Positions 26,314-35,134 of a stretch of DNA of 45,558 nt are shown piece by piece. The stretch is from Streptococcus pseudopneumoniae (GTDB lineage: Bacteria; Bacillota; Bacilli; Lactobacillales; Streptococcaceae): assembly GCF_001068775.1 (NCBI RefSeq), contig NZ_JWAJ01000113.1:1-45558 (forward strand), read 5' to 3'. Numbering within the stretch: the first letter of the stretch is position 1; each line of letters begins with the position of its first letter. Below the pieces are notes generated by a model. The model had not been told where the DNA came from. It was given only the letters and a program-made list of their open reading frames with translations, and ran no database searches. Position numbers and translations under genes: made by a program.

Positions 26314-27629
26314 ATCAGTTCCCTCTTAAATCTAATCACTTGTTTAAATACATCATTATCAATTTCTGTTTCTAAAATAACATTGTCATATTTTCCTAAA
26401 ATTTCTTTAACATTATTGAGTCCAAGTCCTCTATGTCTTCCTTTGGTTGAAAATCCTAATTCAAATAAATCTTCGGATTTTACCCTTCTGTTTTTACAAG
26501 AGTTTTGGATGACAACCAGAGTTTCAAGATCCAACTTGATGATAGCTACCTCTAGTTGTTTTTGATAGCTATCAACTGCCCCCTCAACAGCATTATTTAG
26601 CAGAACACTCATCACGCGCACCAAGTCTAATAATTCCATAGACAAAGGTGTGATGATATCTTTTACCTCTAATGTGTACTCTACATCATTAGTTTTCGCA
26701 TTGACAATAGATTGAGCAATCAAACTACGAAGTGCTGAATCCTCAATATTGTTCAAATCGAAATAGGTATACTTGTCTGAACGTAATTTTTGATTCGCCT
26801 TTACAAGAACTTCACTGTAAACTCTGTCAATTTCTTGTAAATCTTTACTTTCGATCGCCATTCTTAAGCTGACAAGCATGCCTGTATAATCATGGCGAAA
26901 ACCACGAATCTCATTATATAAGGCAACAATCTCATCCGTGTAAGTTTGTAAGTGTTTTTGCTCAAACTTCTTTTGTTCCAATTCGATTTCTTTTTCTATC
27001 TGAACTTTGTGAGAATTCATGGAAAAGAAGGTCAAAAGTAGGCCAACAAAAACAATGGATGATAAAATACTTCCAAAACCATTTAAGTGACGAATCGTAC
27101 TCACAATATCTGAAGTGAAAGAGACAACGTGTAGAAAAATAAATGCAAAGAGCACTTTCTTCAGAAAAGGATATAGATAGTCTTTATCAAAATATTTAAA
27201 TTCGAGATGGAAATAAGACACAACAACTTTAATAACCAAATAAGTTAAGATCAGGATAAATAGAGAAAAATAATTGTTATACTTCAATGCAAACTCATCT
27301 CCTGTAATAGATGATAAGGTTACCGATAAAAAGTTATTAGTAGAATGATATAAGAGAGAAAATAATAGACTTATAAAAATTCCCTTAGATTTCTCATACT
27401 TCTTAAATCCAACAAAGTAACCAAATAGGAGGAAAGGAAATAAAAATTTAGACAAACTAAAACTATCTAATTTCAAGAAATAGAGAATTATTTCCAATAC
27501 TAATGGTATTAGAAATATATAAAGACTAAAAAAATATTGGTCTTTTCTAGTTGCTTTACAAACCCATTCATGAATTTTACTAATAATAAAAACATAAACA
27601 ATAGCAATTACTAATCCGAATAAATTCAT
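26310..27629 (-). CDS. comD: Competence histidine kinase ComD (CSP receptor)
   Basis: A 439-residue membrane kinase of the HPK10 class that senses the competence-stimulating peptide. About the first 205 residues hold six to seven membrane helices, which form the pheromone-binding part and vary with pherotype. A coiled-coil follows (EKEIELEQKKFEQKHLQTYTDEI). The phosphorylated histidine is His246 in GFRHDYTGML. The ATP-binding part shows the N-box MSVLLNNAVEGAV and the G-box GLGLNNVKEIL. It lies 22 bases downstream of comC and overlaps comE. Confidence 0.97.
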   Translation of the reverse strand: MNLFGLVIAIVYVFIISKIHEWVCKATRKDQYFFSLYIFLIPLVLEIILYFLKLDSFSLSKFLFPFLLFGYFVGFKKYEKSKGIFISLLFSLLYHSTNNFLSVTLSSITGDEFALKYNNYFSLFILILTYLVIKVVVSYFHLEFKYFDKDYLYPFLKKVLFAFIFLHVVSFTSDIVSTIRHLNGFGSILSSIVFVGLLLTFFSMNSHKVQIEKEIELEQKKFEQKHLQTYTDEIVALYNEIRGFRHDYTGMLVSLRMAIESKDLQEIDRVYSEVLVKANQKLRSDKYTYFDLNNIEDSALRSLIAQSIVNAKTNDVEYTLEVKDIITPLSMELLDLVRVMSVLLNNAVEGAVDSYQKQLEVAIIKLDLETLVVIQNSCKNRRVKSEDLFELGFSTKGRHRGLGLNNVKEILGKYDNVILETEIDNDVFKQVIRFKRELI

Positions 27630-27651
27630 TATTTCCCACCTTTATTTTTAC

Positions 27652-27786
27652 TTACTTTCTTTTTGGAAAAAGAAAATTATTTATTGTATATGGAGGTCTC
27701 CATTCCCCACCTCTGATTTCCTGCAGTTCTTTTTCGTTCAATTGTTGAAAATCTTTCATCTGAGCAAAATCTGTATTCTTTTTCAT
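27652..27786 (-). CDS. comC: Competence-stimulating peptide precursor ComC
   Basis: A 44-residue gene too short for ordinary ORF cut-offs, read directly from the gap upstream of comD. The leader starts MKKNTDFAQMKDFQQLNEKE and ends LQEIRGG, the double-glycine signal cut and exported by the ComAB transporter (not in this window). The mature peptide would be EWRPPYTINNFLFPKRK, 17 residues. It has the hallmarks of mitis-group CSPs: an acidic residue 1, Arg at position 3, a hydrophobic centre and a basic C-terminus. It differs from pneumococcal CSP-1 (EMRLSKFFRDFILQRKK). An AGGAG-like site (minus strand, near 27795) precedes the ATG. It forms an operon with comD and comE. Confidence 0.95.
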   Translation of the reverse strand: MKKNTDFAQMKDFQQLNEKELQEIRGGEWRPPYTINNFLFPKRK

Positions 27787-27833
27787 AATATAAACTCCTA
27801 TAATGTTTTTCTTGTAAATTAACTTACAAAAAT

Positions 27834-27839
27834 ATTATA
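27834..27839 (-). promoter_or_regulatory. -10 element of the comCDE promoter
   Basis: The minus strand reads TATAAT at 27839-27834, about 32 bases downstream of the ComE repeat and 48 bases before comC. No good -35 is seen, consistent with activation by ComE. Confidence 0.65.
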
Positions 27840-27870
27840 TAAAATCTACGATTCCTATGGAGAATTATCT

Positions 27871-27900
27871 CTCAAATGCTCAAATTTTCTTCTGAAATGT
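27871..27900 (-). promoter_or_regulatory. ComE binding site (direct repeat) upstream of comCDE
   Basis: The minus strand reads ACATTTCAG, 12 bp, GCATTTGAG. This matches the published ComE-box pattern of two imperfect 9-bp direct repeats with a 12-bp spacer. It gives autocatalytic induction of comCDE. Confidence 0.88.
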
Positions 27901-27910
27901 CAAATTTTTA

Positions 27911-27939
27911 CAAAAAAAGCTGGGATTTTTTCCCAGCTT
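27911..27939 (-). terminator. Terminator of tRNA-Arg
   Basis: The stem AAGCTGGGA / TCCCAGCTT has a short loop and is followed by seven T on the minus strand. It isolates comCDE from the upstream tRNA. Confidence 0.85.
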
Positions 27940-27951
27940 ACGATTTAACAC

Positions 27952-28025
27952 TGATCCCAGCAGGATTCGAACCTGCGACCGTTCGCTTAGAAGGCGAATG
28001 CTCTATCCAGCTGAGCTATGAGACC
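27952..28025 (-). tRNA. tRNA-Arg (TCT)
   Basis: A 74-nt cloverleaf. The acceptor is GGTCTCA/TGGGATC with two wobble-type pairs, then discriminator A. The D-arm is AGCTCAGCTGGATAGAGC, the anticodon stem-loop is TTCGC-CTTCTAA-GCGAA with anticodon TCT, and the T-arm is GCAGG-TTCGAAT-CCTGC. Confidence 0.95.
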
Positions 28026-28035
28026 TTACCTATCT

Positions 28036-28064
28036 ATCTTATCAAAAAAAGCTAGCTTAGTCAA
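28036..28064 (-). promoter_or_regulatory. Promoter of tRNA-Arg
   Basis: The minus strand has TTGACT (28064-28059), a 17-bp spacer and TAAGAT (28041-28036). It starts just after the rlmH stop. Confidence 0.6.
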
Positions 28065-28068
28065 TCAT

Positions 28069-28548
28069 CTATTTGTGATAGGGTGATCCTTGTTGAATCG
28101 AAAATGCTCTATAGATTTGTTCTACTAAGACTAGTCTCATCAGTTGATGAGGAAGCGTTAATCTCCCAAAACTAACAGAAAGATTGGCTCTCTTTTTCAC
28201 CTCTGGAGAGAGTCCTAAACTCCCACCAATGATAAAAGTGATTGTAGAAAATCCATTAATAGAGGCTCTTTCAAGCTGCTTGCTGAATTCTTCAGAAGAA
28301 AAAGTTGTTCCTTCAATAGCTAAAACAACTACAAAATCACGATCTCCTACTTTAGAAAGAATGCGGTTCCCTTCCAACTCCAAAATCTTTTGATTTTCAG
28401 ATTCGCTAGCCCGATCTGGTGTTTTTTCATCAGCCAACTCAATCATTTCTAAATTAGCAAAGCGTGAAATCCTTTTGGAATATTCAGCTATGCCATCTTT
28501 GAGATATTTTTCTTTCAGTTTTCCAACTGTTACCACTTTAATTTTCAT
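28069..28548 (-). CDS. rlmH: 23S rRNA pseudouridine-1915 N3-methyltransferase RlmH
   Basis: A 159-residue SPOUT-class methyltransferase that methylates the pseudouridine at position 1915 of 23S rRNA in the assembled ribosome, using SAM. It starts [20 protein letters not shown]. The knotted SAM-binding region shows [17 protein letters not shown], and the C-terminus [28 protein letters not shown] is nearly invariant in the family. The length is the family norm. It is the last minus-strand gene before oriC. Confidence 0.97.
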   Translation of the reverse strand: MKIKVVTVGKLKEKYLKDGIAEYSKRISRFANLEMIELADEKTPDRASESENQKILELEGNRILSKVGDRDFVVVLAIEGTTFSSEEFSKQLERASINGFSTITFIIGGSLGLSPEVKKRANLSVSFGRLTLPHQLMRLVLVEQIYRAFSIQQGSPYHK

Positions 28549-28585
28549 TCTTCTATTCTAACATATTCACACTCAATTTCACATC

Positions 28586-28661
28586 TTATTCACAGAGAAG
28601 ATTTTGAAAAAATTCAATAAATTCACAGGTTTTTGAAAGTTATCCACAAGTTGTGAAAAAC
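28586..28661. promoter_or_regulatory. DnaA-box cluster upstream of htrA
   Basis: This cluster holds a perfect TTATCCACA (28640-28648), a one-mismatch TTATTCACA (28586-28594), and an inverted TGTGAAAAA at 28652-28660. It is an AT-rich gap between rlmH and htrA and is an outlying part of the origin region. Confidence 0.65.
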
Positions 28662-28669
28662 TTTCTTTC

Positions 28670-28702
28670 TTTAAGCTTGGATTAAGCTAGCTATTTTATA
28701 CT
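28670..28702 (+). promoter_or_regulatory. htrA promoter with CiaR direct repeat
   Basis: TTTAAG-CTTGG-ATTAAG (28670-28686) fits the published CiaR pattern NTTAAG-N5-WTTAAG. A -10 TATACT follows at 28697-28702, ten bases downstream, the usual distance for CiaR-activated promoters. Confidence 0.8.
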
Positions 28703-28732
28703 TTCATTGATTAAAAAAACATGGAGGCTTCT

Positions 28733-29917
28733 ATGAAAAACTTACAAACTAGTTCCAAAAAATGGGGACAACTTTTATTAGTCATTCTCATTAGCTTTTT
28801 TAGTGGTGTTTTAGGTAGTTTTACGACATTGCAACTAAGTCAAAAACAAAACACTAGTCCAACAAATACCACCACTGTCAGCAAAACAGCTGTAAAAAAT
28901 GAAAACTCAACTACACAGGCAGTCGATAAAGTTAAAGATGCTGTGGTATCTGTCATTACTTACTCTGCAAACTCCCAAAATAGTTTATTTGGATCTGCAG
29001 AAACTGATACAGATACAAATACTGAGCAAGTATCGAGTGAAGGTTCTGGAGTTATTTATAAAAAAGAAGGTAACTTTGCTTACCTCGTAACCAATACTCA
29101 CGTTATCAGTGGAGCTAAAAAAGTAGATATTCGTTTAGCTGACGGAACTAAAGTTCCAGGTGAAATTGTCGGTTCTGATACTTATTCTGACATTGCAGTT
29201 GTAAAAATTGCTGCAGATAAGGTGACTACCGTAGCTGAATTTGGTGATTCTGATCAACTAACAGTCGGAGAGACTGCCATTGCAATCGGAAGCCCTCTAG
29301 GTTCTGAGTACGCCAATACCGTTACACAAGGTATCGTGTCAAGTTTGAATAGAAATGTTTCTTTAAAATCTGAAGATGGACAAGCTATCTCTACAAAAGC
29401 TATCCAAACAGATACAGCCATCAACCCTGGAAACTCTGGCGGTCCCTTAATCAATATTCAGGGACAAGTAATCGGAATTACATCTAGTAAAATAGCCACA
29501 AACGGTGGAACTTCTGTAGAAGGACTTGGATTTGCGATTCCTTCAAACGATGCCATCAATATTATCAATCAATTAGAAAAGAATGGAAAAGTCACTCGAC
29601 CAGCCTTGGGCATTCAAATGGTCAACCTTTCAAATCTTAGTAGCAGTGATTTACAAAGATTGAATGTACCATCAAGTGTCACTGCAGGAGTAGTTGTTCG
29701 TTCTGTTATAACTAGTATGCCTGCCAATGGACATCTACAACAATATGACGTCATTACAAAAGTAGATGATAAAGCTATTTCTTCAACTACTGAATTACAA
29801 AGTGCTCTATATAGTCATTCTATCGGAGATAGCATGACCATTACATACTACCGTAATGGTAAAGAAGAAACAACTACCATTAAATTAGATAAGAGTACTA
29901 GTGATTTGGAACAATAG
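28733..29917 (+). CDS. htrA: Surface serine protease HtrA (DegP family)
   Basis: A 394-residue membrane-anchored protease of the cell surface, active in quality control and in limiting competence by degrading CSP in pneumococcus. The ATG at 28733 is chosen because a GGAGG stands five bases upstream; the ATG at 28721 precedes that site. One membrane helix covers about residues 10-32. The triad is His in VTNTHVISG, Asp in YSDIAVVKI and Ser in [10 protein letters not shown] single PDZ domain follows ([10 protein letters not shown] to the end). The CiaR repeat upstream places it in the CiaRH regulon. It lies immediately before parB. Confidence 0.97.
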   Translation: MKNLQTSSKKWGQLLLVILISFFSGVLGSFTTLQLSQKQNTSPTNTTTVSKTAVKNENSTTQAVDKVKDAVVSVITYSANSQNSLFGSAETDTDTNTEQVSSEGSGVIYKKEGNFAYLVTNTHVISGAKKVDIRLADGTKVPGEIVGSDTYSDIAVVKIAADKVTTVAEFGDSDQLTVGETAIAIGSPLGSEYANTVTQGIVSSLNRNVSLKSEDGQAISTKAIQTDTAINPGNSGGPLINIQGQVIGITSSKIATNGGTSVEGLGFAIPSNDAINIINQLEKNGKVTRPALGIQMVNLSNLSSSDLQRLNVPSSVTAGVVVRSVITSMPANGHLQQYDVITKVDDKAISSTTELQSALYSHSIGDSMTITYYRNGKEETTTIKLDKSTSDLEQ

Positions 29918-29962
29918 TTTACAGATATGTAAAGTTGCTTTACAGAATATCTAAGTTATGAT
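29918..29962 (+). promoter_or_regulatory. Palindrome and likely promoter of parB
   Basis: TTTACA-GATA-TGTAAA (29918-29933) directly follows the htrA stop. It is followed by TTGCTT (29935-29940), a 16-bp spacer and TATGAT (29957-29962). Transcription would start within a few bases of the parB ATG at 29974. Confidence 0.45.
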
Positions 29963-29973
29963 AATGTAGAATT

Positions 29974-30732
29974 ATGGAAGAATTTAAAATTGTTCAAATA
30001 AAGGATATTCAAAAAAATCCCTATCAACCTCGTAAAGAATTTTCAGAAGAAAAAATACAAGAGTTGGCACAATCCATTAAGGAAAACGGCTTGATTCAGC
30101 CAATTATCGTTAGAAAATCTCCAGTACTTGGATATGAAATTCTAGCTGGAGAAAGACGGTATCGCGCTTCAATAGCTGCCGGACTTTCAGAAATTCCAGT
30201 AATTATTAAGCAACTTTCTGATCAAGATATGATGCTTCATTCCATCATTGAAAATCTCCAACGCGAAAATTTAAATCCTATCGAAGAAGCTAAAGCATAC
30301 CAGTCCTTAATCGATAAAGGTTTTACCCACACAGAAATTGCTGAAAAAATGGGGAAATCTCGACCTTATATTACAAACTTAGTTCGATTGTTAGGGCTAC
30401 CTAAACATATCCTAACAGAAGTTGAAAGTGGGAAGCTTTCCCAGGCTCATGCTAGACTCCTCATTCAATTATCAAGTGATAAACAAGATAAACTCTTGAA
30501 TCGTATTCAAACTGAAAATCTCTCTGTTCGACAAGTTGAACAAATACTACAAAAAACAAAGAAGATCAGCAAAAAAGAAAAAGATTACTTTGTCAAAGAG
30601 GAAGAACAAAAATTGAAAAAAATACTTGGATTAGATGTTAAGATTAGCCTTCAAAAAAAAGATAGCGGTAAAATCTCAATTTCCTTCCATAACCAAGAAG
30701 AATACCAACAATTTATTAACAGCCTGAAATAA
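29974..30732 (+). CDS. parB: Chromosome partitioning protein ParB (Spo0J)
   Basis: A 252-residue ParB/Spo0J protein that loads at parS as a CTP-dependent clamp and recruits SMC to the origin. The N-terminal CTPase region shows IKENGLIQPIIVRK and AGERRYRASIAAGL. The central helix-turn-helix is THTEIAEKMGKSRPYITNLVRLLGLP, and a C-terminal dimer domain closes the protein. Streptococci lack a parA partner, and none is present here. I see no Shine-Dalgarno before the ATG (AATGTAGAATTATGG), unlike its neighbours. Three candidate parS sites occur in this window. Confidence 0.95.
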   Translation: MEEFKIVQIKDIQKNPYQPRKEFSEEKIQELAQSIKENGLIQPIIVRKSPVLGYEILAGERRYRASIAAGLSEIPVIIKQLSDQDMMLHSIIENLQRENLNPIEEAKAYQSLIDKGFTHTEIAEKMGKSRPYITNLVRLLGLPKHILTEVESGKLSQAHARLLIQLSSDKQDKLLNRIQTENLSVRQVEQILQKTKKISKKEKDYFVKEEEQKLKKILGLDVKISLQKKDSGKISISFHNQEEYQQFINSLK

Positions 30733-30747
30733 GGCTGTTATTTTATT
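30718..30747 (+). terminator. Terminator of parB
   Basis: AACAGCCT / AGGCTGTT with a 6-nt loop, then ATTTTATT. The stem includes the parB stop codon. Confidence 0.8.
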
Positions 30748-30764
30748 ATTCTTAACTAACATGG

Positions 30765-30881
30765 TTATCCACTGCATTTTAGTTTTTAAAAGCCCAGTAT
30801 TTCAGAATTTTTCTTAGTTTTCCACATTTTGTGGATAACATTTAAAAACATTGTTACTTGTTTTCCACAAGTTGTGGAAAA
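30765..30881. promoter_or_regulatory. oriC: oriC: DnaA-box cluster upstream of dnaA
   Basis: Five boxes are seen: TTATCCACT (30765-30773), TTTTCCACA (30818-30826), TGTGGATAA (30830-30838, perfect, reverse), TTTTCCACA (30861-30869) and TGTGGAAAA (30873-30881, reverse). The last four form two head-to-head pairs. With the clusters at 28586-28661 and 32312-32403 they mark the replication origin. Confidence 0.88.
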
Positions 30882-30953
30882 ATAATCTTATCTATGGTAA
30901 AATGATTCTATCAATAAACCTTTTAAATTCTATAGTAAAGGAGGAGGAAATCA

Positions 30954-32309
30954 TTGAAGGAAAAACAATTTTGGAATCGTCTTTTAGAACTTGCACATGA
31001 TAAATTAACTCAGTCAGTTTATGATTTCTATATTTTAGACGCAAAACTGGTTAAAGTTGAAGAAAATACTGCAACGATTTTCTTACCCCGCGATGAAATG
31101 CAGATATTCTGGGAAAGAAATATCAATGGGATGCTTTTAGCAGCAGGTTTTGAAATCTATGATACTGAAATAAAAGCTCATTATATCTTCACGAAAGTTG
31201 AAGAAGCTAGCTCACAAGTAGCTTTCGAGTCTGAACCTGGCAACGATTATCAACCAATTCCATCCACTATTCCATATTCTGAAACTGGACTCAAGGAAAA
31301 GTATACTTTCGATAATTTTGTTCAAGGAAATGGTAATGTTTGGGCTAAGTCCGCAGCTTTAGCAGTTTCTGAAGATCCTGGACTAACTTATAATCCTCTA
31401 TTTATCTATGGAGGGCCTGGTCTTGGAAAAACCCACCTACTAAATGCCCTTGGTAATGAAATTCTAAAAAAGAGCCCGAATGCGCGTGTTAAATACATAC
31501 CTGCTGAAAGCTTCATTAATGAATTCCTAGAGCATTTAAGACTCAATGATATGGAAAAATTCAAAAAAACTTATCGTAGTTTGGATCTCCTACTCATTGA
31601 TGATATTCAATCTCTTAGTGGAAAGAAAGTTCAGACTCAGGAAGAGTTTTTCAATACATTTAACGCCCTTCACAATAATAATAAACAGATTGTTTTGACG
31701 AGTGACCGTAGGCCTGAACATTTAGAGAGTCTACCTGAACGTCTGGTCACGCGCTTCTCGTGGGGATTAACGACAGATATCACACCACCTGATTTTGAAA
31801 CACGTATTGCAATTTTACAGAGTAAAACTGAACATCTCAATTATCATTTTCAGAATGATACACTCGAATATTTAGCTGGACAATTTGACTCTAACGTGCG
31901 AGAACTCGAGGGTGCACTCAATGATATCAGCCTAATGGCCAAAGTCAAAAAGATTAACGATATCACAGTTGATATTGCCGCTGAAGCTATTCGTGCTCGT
32001 AAACAAGACGTTAGCAAAATGATTGTGATTCCAATTGATAAAATCCAAACAGAAGTTGGAAACTTCTATGGTGTTAGTGTCAAGGAAATGAAAGGAACTA
32101 GACGTGTTCAAAATATCGTTTTAGCCCGTCAAGTTGCTATGTACCTAGCCAGAGAAATGACTGATAATAGCCTTCCTAAGATTGGAAAAGAGTTTGGTGG
32201 TAAAGACCACACAACGGTCATTCACGCTCATGGAAAAATCAAATCCATGCTTGAAACAGATGATAATTTACGTATAGAAATTGAAAACATCAAAAAGAAA
32301 ATTAAATAA
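30954..32309 (+). CDS. dnaA: Chromosomal replication initiator DnaA (TTG start)
   Basis: A 451-residue initiator that binds DnaA boxes and melts oriC. Domain I starts [20 protein letters not shown] short variable linker is followed by the AAA+ domain, with Walker [12 protein letters not shown] near residue 155, Walker [13 protein letters not shown], sensor and arginine-finger segments ([18 protein letters not shown]). Domain IV carries the box-recognition motif [10 protein letters not shown]. The TTG at 30954 is chosen because it follows an AAAGGAGGAGG ribosome site and gives the family N-terminus. DnaA boxes on both sides allow autoregulation. Confidence 0.98.
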   Translation: MKEKQFWNRLLELAHDKLTQSVYDFYILDAKLVKVEENTATIFLPRDEMQIFWERNINGMLLAAGFEIYDTEIKAHYIFTKVEEASSQVAFESEPGNDYQPIPSTIPYSETGLKEKYTFDNFVQGNGNVWAKSAALAVSEDPGLTYNPLFIYGGPGLGKTHLLNALGNEILKKSPNARVKYIPAESFINEFLEHLRLNDMEKFKKTYRSLDLLLIDDIQSLSGKKVQTQEEFFNTFNALHNNNKQIVLTSDRRPEHLESLPERLVTRFSWGLTTDITPPDFETRIAILQSKTEHLNYHFQNDTLEYLAGQFDSNVRELEGALNDISLMAKVKKINDITVDIAAEAIRARKQDVSKMIVIPIDKIQTEVGNFYGVSVKEMKGTRRVQNIVLARQVAMYLAREMTDNSLPKIGKEFGGKDHTTVIHAHGKIKSMLETDDNLRIEIENIKKKIK

Positions 32310-32311
32310 CT

Positions 32312-32403
32312 TGTGGATAACTTTTGAAAAATTTTTTATTTATCCACATCTTTTAAACAAGGCTCTGTCCTTGAGTTTTCTTGATTACAAGTGTTTTTCC
32401 ACA
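32312..32403. promoter_or_regulatory. DnaA-box cluster between dnaA and dnaN
   Basis: Perfect TGTGGATAA (32312-32320, reverse), perfect TTATCCACA (32340-32348) and TTTTCCACA (32395-32403). The region is AT-rich, as expected for the unwinding side of a bipartite origin. Confidence 0.8.
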
Positions 32404-32465
32404 GATTTCACACGCTCTATTATTACTATTATCCTTCTAATAATAAAAAGAATAAAGGAGAATCC

Positions 32466-33602
32466 ATGATTCATTTTTCAATTAATAAAAACTTATTTTT
32501 ACAAGCCTTAAATACAACAAAGAGAGCTATTAGCTCAAAGAATGCAATTCCTATTTTGTCGACTGTAAAAATTGATGTTACCAATGAAGGAATTACCTTG
32601 ATTGGATCAAATGGTCAAATCTCAATCGAAAATTTCATTTCGCAAAAAAATGAAAATGCAGGTCTCTTGATTAATTCTTTAGGATCAGTTCTACTGGAAG
32701 CTTCTTTCTTTATCAATGTTGTTTCAAGTCTTCCAGATGTAACACTTGATTTTAAAGAGATTGAACAAAAGCAAATTGTCTTAACTAGTGGAAAATCAGA
32801 GATTACTCTTAAAGGAAAAGATAGCGAGCAATATCCACGTATTCAGGAAATTTCTGCAAGCAATCCTTTAGTTCTTGAAACAAAACTTCTTAAAAAGATT
32901 ATCAATGAAACAGCTTTTGCAGCTAGTACCCAAGAAAGCCGTCCTATTTTGACGGGGGTACATTTTGTCTTGAGCAATCATAAAGAATTAAAAACAGTTG
33001 CGACAGACTCTCACCGTCTTAGTCAGAAAAAGTTGACTCTTGAAAAAAATAGCGATGATTTTGATGTTGTCATCCCAAGTCGTTCGCTACGTGAATTTTC
33101 AGCTGTTTTTACGGACGATATCGAAACCGTAGAGATTTTCTTCGCAAACAACCAAATTCTCTTTAGAAGTGAAAATATTAGCTTTTACACACGTCTCTTA
33201 GAAGGAAATTATCCAGATACCGATCGATTGATTCCAACAGATTTCAATACAACAGTTACTTTTGATGTTGCTAAACTACGCCAGTCTATGGAACGTGCTC
33301 GCCTCTTATCAAGTGCGACACAAAATGGTACTGTTAAATTAGAAATCAAAGAAGGAGTTGTAAGTGCCCATGTTCACTCTCCAGAAGTAGGGAAAGTAAA
33401 TGAAGAAATTGATACTGAAAATGTAAGTGGTGCTGATTTGACAATTAGTTTCAACCCAACTTATTTGATTGAAGCACTAAAAGCTCTAAATAGCGAAAAA
33501 GTTACAATCAGCTTTATTTCAGCAGTTCGTCCATTTACTCTGGTTCCAGCTGATACAGATGAAGATTTCATGCAGCTCATCACGCCAGTTCGTACAAATT
33601 AA
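32466..33602 (+). CDS. dnaN: DNA polymerase III beta subunit (sliding clamp)
   Basis: A 378-residue sliding clamp that tethers DNA polymerase III to DNA. The three-domain clamp fold is clear: MIHFSINKNLFLQALNTTKRAISSKNAIPILS, then RPILTGVHFVLSNHKELKTVATDSHRLSQKKL in the middle domain, and the C-terminal PFTLVPADTDEDFMQLITPVRTN. The frame is open 25 codons further upstream, but the ATG at 32466 has an AGGAG six bases before it and gives the family start. It follows dnaA after the DnaA-box spacer. Confidence 0.98.
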   Translation: MIHFSINKNLFLQALNTTKRAISSKNAIPILSTVKIDVTNEGITLIGSNGQISIENFISQKNENAGLLINSLGSVLLEASFFINVVSSLPDVTLDFKEIEQKQIVLTSGKSEITLKGKDSEQYPRIQEISASNPLVLETKLLKKIINETAFAASTQESRPILTGVHFVLSNHKELKTVATDSHRLSQKKLTLEKNSDDFDVVIPSRSLREFSAVFTDDIETVEIFFANNQILFRSENISFYTRLLEGNYPDTDRLIPTDFNTTVTFDVAKLRQSMERARLLSSATQNGTVKLEIKEGVVSAHVHSPEVGKVNEEIDTENVSGADLTISFNPTYLIEALKALNSEKVTISFISAVRPFTLVPADTDEDFMQLITPVRTN

Positions 33603-33605
33603 TGG

Positions 33606-33635
33606 AAAGAGGTTGAGCCTAGCTCGCCTCTTTTA
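33606..33635 (+). terminator. Terminator-like hairpin after dnaN
   Basis: GAGG-TT-GAGC / GCTC-G-CCTC with a 3-nt loop and a TTTTAT tail. Confidence 0.6.
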
Positions 33636-33644
33636 TGATATAAT
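33636..33644 (+). promoter_or_regulatory. Promoter of the DUF951 gene
   Basis: An extended -10, TGATATAAT (33636-33644), lies directly behind the dnaN hairpin. The upstream -35 match is weak. An AAAGGAGA ribosome site follows. Confidence 0.55.
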
Positions 33645-33668
33645 CGAAAAAGAAAAAGGAGACTAACT

Positions 33669-33863
33669 ATGTATGAAGTTGGAAATTTTGTTGAAATGAA
33701 AAAACCTCATGCTTGTACGATTAAGTCAACAGGCAAAAAGGCAAATCGCTGGGAAATTACCCGTGTTGGTGCAGATATCAAAATAAAATGTAGCAATTGT
33801 GATCATGTGGTCATGATGAGTCGCTATGATTTTGAAAGAAAAATGAGTAAAATCATCGACTAA
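33669..33863 (+). CDS. Small DUF951 family protein
   Basis: A 64-residue protein of the DUF951 family (YyzM-like), found next to dnaN or ychF in many Firmicutes. It starts MYEVGNFVEMKKPHACTIK. It contains C16, C40 and C43 (ACTIKS, KCSNCDHVV); the CxxC pair with the upstream CGxN-like segment could bind zinc. RWEITRVGADIKIKC is the most typical stretch. A nucleic acid-binding role is often guessed but not shown. Confidence 0.88.
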   Translation: MYEVGNFVEMKKPHACTIKSTGKKANRWEITRVGADIKIKCSNCDHVVMMSRYDFERKMSKIID

Positions 33864-33864
33864 G

Positions 33865-33910
33865 AACCCTAGTTAGAGGGTTAGCAAGTTTTCCCTTTTT
33901 GTGTTATAAT
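33865..33910 (+). promoter_or_regulatory. Short hairpin and promoter of ychF
   Basis: AACCCT (33865-33870) / AGGGTT (33877-33882) is a weak terminator-like stem. TTAGCA (33881-33886), an 18-bp spacer and an extended -10 TGTTATAAT (33902-33910) follow. Confidence 0.55.
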
Positions 33911-33946
33911 ATTGAAGATTGAAATGTGAACGGAGAATGAGAAACT

Positions 33947-35062
33947 ATGGCTTTAACAGCAGGTATCGTTGGTTTACCAAACGTAGGTAAATCAACCCTA
34001 TTTAATGCAATTACAAAAGCAGGAGCAGAGGCTGCAAACTATCCTTTTGCGACTATTGATCCAAACGTTGGAATGGTAGAAGTTCCAGATGAACGCCTAC
34101 AAAAATTGACTGAAATGATCACTCCTAAGAAGACAGTCCCAACAACCTTTGAATTTACAGATATTGCAGGGATTGTAAAGGGTGCATCAAAAGGAGAAGG
34201 TCTGGGGAATAAATTCTTAGCCAATATCCGTGAAGTTGATGCGATTGTTCATGTGGTTCGTGCCTTTGATGATGAAAATGTCATGCGTGAGCAAGGTCGT
34301 GAAGATGCCTTTGTGGATCCGCTAGCAGATATTGATACTATTAACCTAGAATTGATTCTTGCTGACTTAGAATCAGTCAATAAACGCTATGCGCGTGTAG
34401 AAAAAATGGCGCGTACGCAAAAAGATAAGGAATCAGTTGCAGAATTTAACGTTCTTCAAAAAATTAAACCTGTTCTTGAAGACGGTAAATCAGCACGTAC
34501 CATTGAATTTACAGATGAAGAGCAAAAAGTAGTCAAAGGTCTTTTCCTTTTGACCACGAAACCTATTCTTTATGTAGCTAATGTTGATGAGGATGTCGTT
34601 GGAGACCCAGAATCTATCGATTATGTGAAGAAAATTCGTGAATTCGCAGAAACAGAAAATGCAGAGGTAGTGGTCATTTCAGCGCGTGCTGAAGAAGAAA
34701 TTTCTGAGTTAGACGATGAAGATAAAAAAGAGTTTCTTGAAGCCATTGGATTGACAGAATCAGGTGTAGATAAGTTGACTCGAGCTGCTTATCATCTACT
34801 AGGACTTGGAACTTACTTTACAGCTGGTGAAAAAGAGGTTCGTGCTTGGACATTTAAACGTGGCATGAAAGCTCCTCAAGCAGCTGGTATCATCCACTCT
34901 GACTTTGAAAAAGGATTTATTCGTGCAGTGACCATGTCTTATGACGATTTGGTAAAATATGGCTCTGAAAAGGCCGTAAAAGAAGCTGGACGCTTGCGTG
35001 AAGAAGGAAAAGAATATGTCGTGCAAGATGGCGATATTATGGAATTCCGCTTTAACGTCTAA
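33947..35062 (+). CDS. ychF: Obg-family P-loop ATPase/GTPase YchF
   Basis: A 371-residue ribosome-associated nucleotidase of the Obg superfamily, which prefers ATP. The G1 motif is GLPNVGKST at the start, followed by switch regions ([49 protein letters not shown]). The usual G4 NKxD is replaced by NVDE, the reason for altered base specificity. A coiled-coil domain is inserted in the middle. The C-terminal TGS domain shows [28 protein letters not shown]. The gene is commonly next to pth, as here. Confidence 0.97.
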   Translation: MALTAGIVGLPNVGKSTLFNAITKAGAEAANYPFATIDPNVGMVEVPDERLQKLTEMITPKKTVPTTFEFTDIAGIVKGASKGEGLGNKFLANIREVDAIVHVVRAFDDENVMREQGREDAFVDPLADIDTINLELILADLESVNKRYARVEKMARTQKDKESVAEFNVLQKIKPVLEDGKSARTIEFTDEEQKVVKGLFLLTTKPILYVANVDEDVVGDPESIDYVKKIREFAETENAEVVVISARAEEEISELDDEDKKEFLEAIGLTESGVDKLTRAAYHLLGLGTYFTAGEKEVRAWTFKRGMKAPQAAGIIHSDFEKGFIRAVTMSYDDLVKYGSEKAVKEAGRLREEGKEYVVQDGDIMEFRFNV

Positions 35063-35086
35063 TCAATATTTAACATAATGTCAATT

Positions 35087-35118
35087 AGGTTGGAAAAAAA
35101 TTCCAACCCTTTTGGCTT
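35087..35118 (+). terminator. Hairpin between ychF and pth
   Basis: GGTTGGAA (35088-35095) / TTCCAACC (35101-35108), followed by CTTTTGGCTTTT. It is either a weak terminator or an attenuator before pth. Confidence 0.5.
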
Positions 35119-35134
35119 TTGAAAGGAAATTTAA

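Noticed and set aside
32391..32465. Longer N-terminus for dnaN
   Set aside because: The extra 25 codons cover DnaA boxes and the ribosome site. The ATG at 32466 gives the clamp's conserved start.
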